Shown here one piece after another: positions 57,213 to 64,000 of a DNA stretch of 64,000 nucleotides (the stretch's first letter is position 1; each line of letters starts with the position of its first letter). The DNA comes from Chytridium lagenaria. Taxonomy: Eukaryota > Chytridiomycota > Chytridiomycetes > Chytridiales > Chytridiaceae. The translations under genes were made by a program, and so were the position numbers. The stretch covers positions 1-64,000 of the forward strand of contig JAHLKC010000028.1 of the NCBI GenBank assembly GCA_025449115.1. The letters are read 5' to 3'. The notes below the pieces were generated by a model, which was given only the letters and a program-made list of their open reading frames with translations, had not been told where the DNA came from and did no database searches.

Positions 57213-58785
57213 TTAAGCCTCGAGGGAAAATCCAACACCAACACGACCCTGACCACCACCACCACGGGCGTAGTCGAGCTCTCCGCAGATCTATTACAAA
57301 AAAGAAGGCGGATATTAGATAAAATGAAAAAAAAGACACGACCGTAAGTAAGATATACACCGGGAAAAAAAAATATTAACCTGGAAGCTCAATCCAGGCG
57401 CCATTTTCTCCTCAATAACAGAGCTAACTCTTCCCATGGAATCCACCATTCCACGAACCGTCGCATACACGGTGTCAAGCTTGAACCCAGCGCTCGCAAT
57501 ACCCTCTCTCTTCCCATCTGAGCCCCTCGATGCCGGAGTTGCAAGCATTTGAAGCTCAGTACCAATCTCAAGCCTTTGGTTCAACCTCCTCCAGTAGGAC
57601 GCGTGTAACAAACCAGTATTAGAAAGCGTAGCGGAGAAAATCTGAGTAGGATCTCTGGGGTTCGGGGTCATAAACGGGCTTGGGGATCCAGCAGGGACAG
57701 TAGATGGCGAGGGAAGGACGGACGGAGGCGGGGCGTAGCGGACGGCAAGCGAGTAACCACCCTCGGCGATATCGGGGTGGGACGCTGAAGTAGGTATTCT
57801 CCGCCGACAGCGAGAGATTGGGTGAGAGATTGGAGGAACTGGATCGAATAGTTTCCTGTAAGAGTAGAAGGCGGGGACGAGGAGCCACCAGGAGTTGGAC
57901 CCCAGTTTGCTCGGGGACCGTCAAAGGGTTAGGGTTGATGGCCTTGAAGTTGAGAGAGGAGGTGGGACCAACATAGTCCTGCTCAACGATGAGCATAGAT
58001 TGAGCCTGAGAGCTGACAACCTGGGCCTGAACCTTGGTTGACATGGAGGGCTTGTAGACGGTAGGCGCGGTGGGAGCTTGCGGCGGCTGAGGGGCAAGGT
58101 CAACGGGTTTGTCGAGACCAGCGGCCTCAGGGATTGCGGAGGTAGGGGAGTAGCACCATCGATGGCAGGGACGGCAGATGCCTCGGGGGCAGGTACACTC
58201 AACATTTGCTGAGGTGTCCAGAAGTAAAAGGCGCGAGCCTGAAGACCTCCATCGTGATCCACTTGACCGGACAGGAGGTACTGGACGCAAAATGTCAATA
58301 ACGACATTATAGTCAAATATCCTACCTTATCAGCTTGGTAGTTTGCCATAAAGTTATAAGCAGGAGGGTACTGCGCAGATCCCCACGAGAAGGAGTGGCT
58401 GACCTGGAAGTTGGGAGAGAGGACGGAGCTGATGTCAAAGCGAGCGCCCTCAATCATGGTTTGCGTGGTGAACACGGCTGCATGCAAAGATAATTTAGGA
58501 CATCGCACGGTAAAGAATATCCAGCAGCTCAGCTCGCATCCTAGGAATGCAACACAACGATGGCAGACGCCTATTGCATGGCAGGGCACGGCCGACCCGT
58601 TGTGCGATGAAAAGCTACCAAACGCCAAAACAACAAACGAGAAGAAACTTACACTTGACCTCACGATGGAGGTTCTCGTAGGAGCCCGGGCATGCCAACC
58701 TGTTCCTCTCCTTGATGGCGTTAATACGCTCCACGACGGACCATATCCCTGTCGACTCGAACCATGATGCACTGCTGGCAGCCAT
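57213..58785 (-). CDS. TOM40: Tom40, mitochondrial outer-membrane import channel
   Basis: Beta-barrel pore of the TOM complex (porin-3 superfamily). Exons 58785-58653, 58477-58326, 58280-57381 and 57290-57213. N-terminus: CPGSYENLHREVK, then IEGARFDISSVLSPNFQVSH, both typical of Tom40. Strands: WGSAQYPPAYNFMANY, GPTSSLNFKAINP, LAVGGEYLLQR, GYSLAVRYAP, FSATLSNTGLLHASYWRR, GFKLDTVYATVRGMVDS; the final exon has GELDYARGGGGQGRVGVG before the last strand, the usual insertion signal. A Pro/Ala-rich insert (about 58050-58200) is longer than in yeast. There are two frame changes in exon 3, one at the C-run near 58150 and one near 57890; the barrel continues in register on each side. About 420 residues. 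The gene is very likely functional. Confidence 0.9.
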
Positions 58786-59919
58786 TTTTTTCCGTTTTCC
58801 AAGGTAAAGGTTTTTCTTTTTTTTCGTATTTATTTGATTTGGGGCAGCAAGAATATTTCGACAATTTGAACCAGATGAAGTATTCACGCTAAACCCCTCC
58901 ACTATCGACTCTCGAGAGCCTTTTATTCAGGTTAATTTTTAAACTACCTACGTGTGTCTCCCACGAGGGTGGCGTTGTTTGGAGGAGGATTTCAAAGATG
59001 ATGGTGCTGGTGGAGGTGTTTGGTGTTCGGTTATGGGTGGGTGGGGGAAGAATGCAAGTTGAAATGACATCAATGAAGTTGCCATGAGTGTGATATCGAT
59101 AGGTGGAGAATAGAGACTAGCTGGCGTTGAGGGTAAGCGCGCTTTATAATTTGGATAACACTTTTGAAATTGGAAATGGAAGTCTGAGGGCTGAGGAAGC
59201 TGTCCGCGACTTTTTGCCTCTTACCTAATTCGTCACGGAGGCTAAGTTCAAAAAATGAAAGTCAATCTCAACGTGAGGTACTTTTACACGAAGAATGCGT
59301 GGACGGGAATAACATCTGGAAGTTTGACGCGCTTCGAGCAAGGTGGATGGTAAACTTAATTAAAAGATCAGACGGACGATACCGTTTTACCAATATCGTT
59401 CATTATAACTTAGGGTTAATATATAACCCGAAACGCCAATAGAGGGCGTCGTTCGTACTTTTGACATCATCTCCTGCACGCTTTATAGAAAAGGATTTAT
59501 GGTGAATAGGTTGATGGCCGTCAATAGGGCAAAAAGAATAGTCACAAAGGGACATTCTGTGATAACCACAACGCATAGTACAGCCCTCTCAACTGTGGCA
59601 TTTGAGCAGCCTCATGTCTGCTGACTCTGAATGAGGACAATGACCATTCCAACCTTTCGCTACGTTCGTTGGTGAAAAATGAGAAAGTGCCGGTAGCATT
59701 GTGGTCTCTGCATCCTTCACTTGTGATCAACTTTGCCATGATAGCTCAATACCACGCTGGTCCAATGCCAAACTCATTTATTAAAGATAAACTTTTTTTT
59801 TTTTCTCCGTTGCTAGTACCAATTTTTTTTTCTACACACGGATCAAAAGCGACAGTCCCATCGTTCATAACGAAAAAGTCACCACACCAGCGCAATCACC
59901 AACACGATCTAAATTTCAG
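58786..59919. other. 1.1 kb divergent intergenic (TOM40 / eIF3b)
   Basis: No gene is recognised. A CTAAATTTCAG sequence immediately before the eIF3b ATG (59909-59919) looks like a splice acceptor, so the eIF3b leader may carry a 5'UTR intron lying in this stretch. Confidence 0.5.
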
Positions 59920-62569
59920 ATGCGGGGTCTAAAAGAGCAGCAGCCCGCCTATTCCTTTCCTGGGGATATCCTCGAGATGAATGAGGAGGACATCGACTAC
60001 ACTGATATTGAGGAGCACTACAGAGTACAGATGCCCTCCGGTTTTGAGAGCATCGTCGTCATTGACGGCATCCCCGTCTTCGAAGAGTCCAAGCAAGACA
60101 GATTCATTGACTTCTTGAAGACAAAACTTAAGAACATGGGAACCGTCAAGAGTGCCTATGTTCCCTTCAACTCCCAGAAGAACAACAAGGGGTAAGCCAA
60201 ATGATTGTGTGCACTCGATCATGTTCAACCTGGAGGATTCTGACCCCTTTCCTCAGATATATCTTCGTCGAGTTTGAAACTCCCGAGCAGGCCAACCTTT
60301 GCGTGAAGGCGACTGTTGATGGTCTCGTTCTTGACAAGAAGCACACTGCCTTTGTCAACAGGTTCGACGATATTGACCATTACCTCGGTTTGGAGGAGGA
60401 GTATATCCCCCCTGTCATCGAGGCCTTTAGGGAGAAGGAGCATCTCCGCTCATGGCTCCTCGACGAAAAGTCTCGCGATCAGTGGGTGATCATGAAGGGG
60501 GGATGATGTCTCTGTATTCTGGAACAACAAGGCTGAGCAGCCCGATATGGTTCACAGCCGTGGCGTGAGTATTACTTTTCCAAAAGTTGCATGCGTCAGC
60601 GATTAACGTTTTCAATTCAATCTTATTTAGAACTGGTCCGACATGTACGTGTCTTGGTCGCCTCAAGGAACCTACCTAGCCACCTTCCACAAGCAGGGTG
60701 TAGTCCTTTGGGGAGGTCCTTCCTTTAGCAAGATGGTCCGGTTTGCCCACACCAACGTCAAGCTTCTCGACTTCAGTCCTGATGAGAGGTACATTATTAC
60801 TTGGAGCAACGAGCCTATCGTTACTGCCACTGGCGATCACCACGTAAGTTGGATTTCATTATTTCACTGAAAAAGGGCCTGAGGTTATGAGGAAAGCCAT
60901 CTACAGCACACGAGGATAAGTGCTGAGAGTTGATGAATGCCTTTAAGGCGATCGTCCTCTGTGATTTTCCGTAGAACAGAAATCTGAACCTCGGTCCTTT
61001 TGACCTCTTCTCTGCCTTTTACTATGGAAGCTTACCTTTTTTTATTTTTTTCTTTCGAGCAGCATGTTATTGTCTGGGACGTCCAATCCGGCAGGCAGCT
61101 CCGTTCCTTCCCCGTCGACCCCTCCACCCACCAAGTCTCTGATGCCAAGTCCATTCCCGGCTCTTCAGTCAAGATTGACTGGCCTCTGTACAAGTGGTCG
61201 CACGACTCCAAATACTTTGCGCGCATGACACCTGGAGCTAACGGTATGATCTCTGTTTACGAGACGCCTACATTGGGTCTTCTGGACAAGAAGAGTATTA
61301 AGGTATGCCAAAAAGAATACTCTCCTTCTTCTTCCTTCCCGAAAAAGTTAACCAGTTTTGTTTGAATCTTGTTATATAAGATCGAAAACGTTCAGTCCTT
61401 TGATTGGTCGCCGACAGAAAACATTATCAGTTACTGGACTCCTGAGGCTGAGGACGGAAACATTCCTGCGCGTGTTACTCTTATGCGTATTCCCAGCCGC
61501 GAGATTGTCCGTACTAAGAACATGGTCAACGTCATTTCTGTAAGTTATCTTCTTTTTGACTTCCTATTTAAACATGGCATCTTGGATTAATGTTTTGACT
61601 TAACAGGCGAGTCTTCACTGGCAATCAGCAGGTGACTTTTTGCTTGTACGTGTTGAGCGTGCCAAGACGAAGAAGCAGGCCGTTACCAACTTTGAGGTTC
61701 TTCGCCTCAAAGAGAAGGGCATCCCCGTTGAGGTTGTAGAGCTCAAGCCCGGAGAGTCTGTCACCAACGTGTTCTGGGAGCCCAAGGGCGACCGTTTCGC
61801 CGTCATCACTTCCGAAAGTTCCCGTATCTTTGTCCACTTTTACCAAGTCCTCACTACTCTTCCCCTCGCCCCAACAAAGAAGGGTATTGCCCCCACGGAG
61901 CTTGCGCCTGTCGGTATCAAGCTCCTCCGATCCCTTGAGCGCAAAGGTATTAACCAGGTAATCTGGTCGCCAAAGGGAAGAATCGCTGTTCTTGCCGGTA
62001 TCCGTGCTTTCCAGGGTGAGCTTGAGTTTTGGGACGTTGAGGAAGGCTTCATTCTCGGCCAGGGCGAGCATTACATGTGTACAGACCTTGAGTGGGACCC
62101 TACAGGTCGTTATGTTATGTCCTCCGTGTCGTGGTGGCGTGTTCAGACCGACTCGGGTTTCATTCTTTGGAGCATGACGGGCCAACCCCTTGCTAAGCAA
62201 CCTGTCCCGCAGTTCAAGCAGATTCTCTGGCGTCCCCGTCCCGCGACCCCTCTTCCCCTTGAGGAGCAGAAGAAGATCAAGAAGAATTTGAAGGAGCACA
62301 GCAAAGAGTTTGACGAGGCGGATGCCAAGCTTTCCACCAAGGCCACCGAGGAGGTGTCAAGGAAAAGGAAGGAGCTCTGGAGGGAGTGGGTAGACTATCG
62401 CAACCGTTGCAACAGCGATTGGGTCAAAGAGGCCGAACTCCGAAACGAGATTGTTGGGTTCGACCTTGAGGAGGATGCCCGTAGCATGGAGGCGAAGGAG
62501 GTTGAGGAGTACATTGATGAAGTCGTTGATGAGGTGGAGGAGATCGTGGAGGATGAGGACGACGATTGA
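59920..62569 (+). CDS. PRT1: Translation initiation factor eIF3 subunit b
   Basis: Scaffold subunit of eIF3 that binds the 40S ribosome. Exons 59920-60191, 60257-60564, 60631-60843, 61063-61302, 61381-61539 and 61607-62569, about 718 residues, the normal size. The N-terminal RRM has SIVVIDGIPVFEE and KGYIFVEFETPEQA. The WD beta-propeller has NWSDMYVSWSPQGTYLATFH, GVVLWGG, DFSPDERYIITWS, HVIVWDVQSGRQLRSF, FWEPKGDRFAVI, VIWSPKGRIAVLAG, EFWDVEE and YMCTDLEWDPTGRYV. The C-terminal helix has QILWRPRP and KELWREWVDYRNRC, the eIF3i/g contact. A G6 run (60497-60502) breaks the frame in exon 2; five Gs would restore the conserved reading. The ATG at 59920 is first; an in-frame ATG at 59977 is possible. 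Confidence 0.95.
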
Positions 62570-63457
62570 ACGTGATGTCACGTCTTTGTTGTTACAGAAT
62601 CAGTCCGTAGTTTGTTGTCACTGCTCACCTTATTAGCTTAAAGTACGACTTTCTTTGTTTTCAGTATAAATATGCTGTATCTTCAATTGTTATTGCCCGT
62701 CGTTTTGCGTGAGACTAACGGTTACTGGTGATTCTTGAGTTGTCCAATGACGACAAATTGTTTTGGTAGATTCTCGTCTTTTAAATACTTTTGGGAGTGA
62801 CCTTTAGCGCGTGTTGGATTACCATTAACGACAAAAAGGTATAGGGCCACCACGGACCATCTTGGAGAAGGGGACGGTGGGGATGACGGAAGAATGATCG
62901 ACGAGGTTTGACAAAGAGCTGATGGATTAGGCCATTTAAATCAACCGGAAATGAGTATCTACAGTCGTCGTCGCCAACAGAAACGCCTTTAGGCATCACT
63001 CAACATATCTGGTTCTAGTACGACTCCCCACACACTAAGTTACCGTGATCGTATCCCCTTGTAGTCCATCCATAGGACTGACTACTGAAGTAAAGAAAGT
63101 CATTAAAGGTTTTTGGTGAAAACTGGCGTTGCATGTCTCTTGTGTGTTTGATTGGCGTATCTTTGTCTTGATCCCCAATGCCGGGTCAGGGTGGCTGATG
63201 GCGAGAGTAGGAGGAGGTTTGTTATTGTAAACAGGCAGTCACCTTTTGATCCTCTTACGATCTTCCACGTATCTCAACTTGATGAAAACAAAAGCGTTTG
63301 TGCAGCGACAGCAGTCCTTTTCAGCAACAGAGCGGATATACCATCCAGTATATAGGTGAGGACGAGATATTTCACCGCTGCTGTTGCTTCATCGTTGATA
63401 TTGTGTTTCCTTTGTGGCTAATGAGAGTGCTGCACCTTCGCAATTTTGGTTTTCTAG
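62570..63457. other. Intergenic and probable 5' part of the bestrophin-like gene
   Basis: No conserved frame is visible. The start of the downstream gene is not resolved: its open frame reaches back to 63414 without an ATG, and a GGTTTTCTAG acceptor-like sequence precedes 63458, so a first exon should lie here. Confidence 0.45.
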
Positions 63458-64000
63458 GAATGGCAGTCCAACGTATTACGTGAGGAACGTCCTCGACGCC
63501 TTCAGGTTCCGAGGCACCATCCTTCAAAACACTTGGCCCTTGATCCTTTTCGTGTGTTTGGAGGCATGCGCCGTCGTTGTCCTTCATGATTACTTTGAAT
63601 ATCCTATTCACATGGACGACAGGTACATAACACAATCCGTGATAATCCGTCCCTGACGTTTCCCCAGACTTATAACGATGCTAGGTAGCGGAATGGCGCT
63701 TCTCTTGGCATTTAGAACAAACCGTGGATTCGAGCGGTACAACAGCGGTGCTCAAGTATGGATCAACCTCGGAAGCCAGGTACTGTCCTTTCTAAAACAT
63801 CGAATTAGGCCTAATTCGCCCATAGCTCCGCAACGCCGCCCACCATATCTGGTGCTTCCCCACCCAAACCCAAGAAGCCCACGACGAAAAACTCTCCATC
63901 CTCAAACTTCTCTACGCCGTCGCCATCGCCACAAAATACTCCCTCCGCGGCCATGACCCCCTCCACTTTGACGAAGTCCAATCACTCCTCCCCAAACCCG
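63458..64000 (+). CDS. Bestrophin-like (UPF0187) anion channel, 5' part
   Basis: Membrane channel family related to bestrophins and bacterial YneE. Exons 63458-63622, 63668-63779 and 63826 to beyond 64000. The first membrane part reads FRFRGTILQNTWPLILFVCLEA, where the RGT/S-x-x..W block is typical, followed by VVVLHDYF. The second exon has LGSGMALLLAFRTNRGFERY then NSGAQVWINLGS, the family's strongest signature (FRTN.a..R). The third exon has LRNAAHHIWCF and AIATKYSLRG. The gene is cut by the window end and its N-terminus is unresolved. Fungal members are thought to act in anion transport at plasma or organellar membranes; substrate inferred from the family only. Confidence 0.85.

Noticed and set aside
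58411..58767. Plus-strand frame over the TOM40 5' exons
   Set aside because: Antisense shadow crossing a TOM40 intron; the Tom40 signatures on the minus strand are unambiguous.
23200..64000. tRNA or rRNA genes
   Set aside because: I looked for A/B-box-like GGTTCGA cores with flanking stems and for conserved rRNA stretches and found none I could support; TGGTAGCA sites in region 1 are primer-binding sites, not tRNAs.

Overview
The window is fungal nuclear DNA. Genes are broken by short introns (about 35-200 bp) with GTRAGT-type donors. The gene set includes a fused lycopene cyclase/phytoene synthase (a fungal arrangement), a chitin-deacetylase-type CE4 protein, a PL14 polysaccharide lyase and a class 3 lipase. 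I cannot name the species. An early-diverging lineage (zoosporic or Mucoromycota-like) fits, but the sequence does not prove it.

Region 1 (about 1-23,000) is a retrotransposon graveyard with no intact host gene. I see two Ty1/copia families. Family A has three 5' copies (A1 384-5596, with both LTRs and a GCAAA target duplication; A2 5738-10770; A3 20745-21925), a headless fragment A4 (16320-17200) and a minus-strand copy A5 (17201-20024). Family B has a minus-strand copy B1 (11226-15712, AGGTC target duplication), a second truncated copy (20120-20744) and an LTR piece at the left edge. A solo LTR sits inside A2. An unclassified 930-bp insert sits inside the reverse transcriptase of A5. A Helitron-like fragment and an ESCRT-II-like fragment flank B1. 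A short telomere-like repeat lies between A5 and the second B copy.

Region 2 (about 23,000-64,000) is gene-dense. In order: BAHD-type acyltransferase (-), CE4 pseudoenzyme candidate (+), multipass membrane protein (+), class 3 lipase (+), F-box protein (-), coiled-coil protein (+), RBM42-like RNA-binding protein (-), mevalonate diphosphate decarboxylase (-), PL14 lyase (-), an unrecognised small multi-exon gene (-), LRR/F-box-like protein (-), bifunctional carotenoid synthase crtYB (+), plasma-membrane-type Ca2+ ATPase (-), cyclin H (-), ASNSD1-like amidotransferase (+), Tom40 (-), eIF3b (+), and a bestrophin-like channel running off the right end.

Mevalonate diphosphate decarboxylase makes isopentenyl diphosphate, the precursor used (after chain elongation) by the carotenoid synthase 6 kb away. 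The rest is ordinary housekeeping: translation initiation, mitochondrial import, TFIIH/CAK and calcium export. Many conserved genes carry single-base frame breaks, several in G, C, A or T runs. Because these hit essential genes and can be placed to the base against conserved motifs, I read most of them as sequence errors rather than gene death. Exon coordinates come from reading splice sites and frames by eye.
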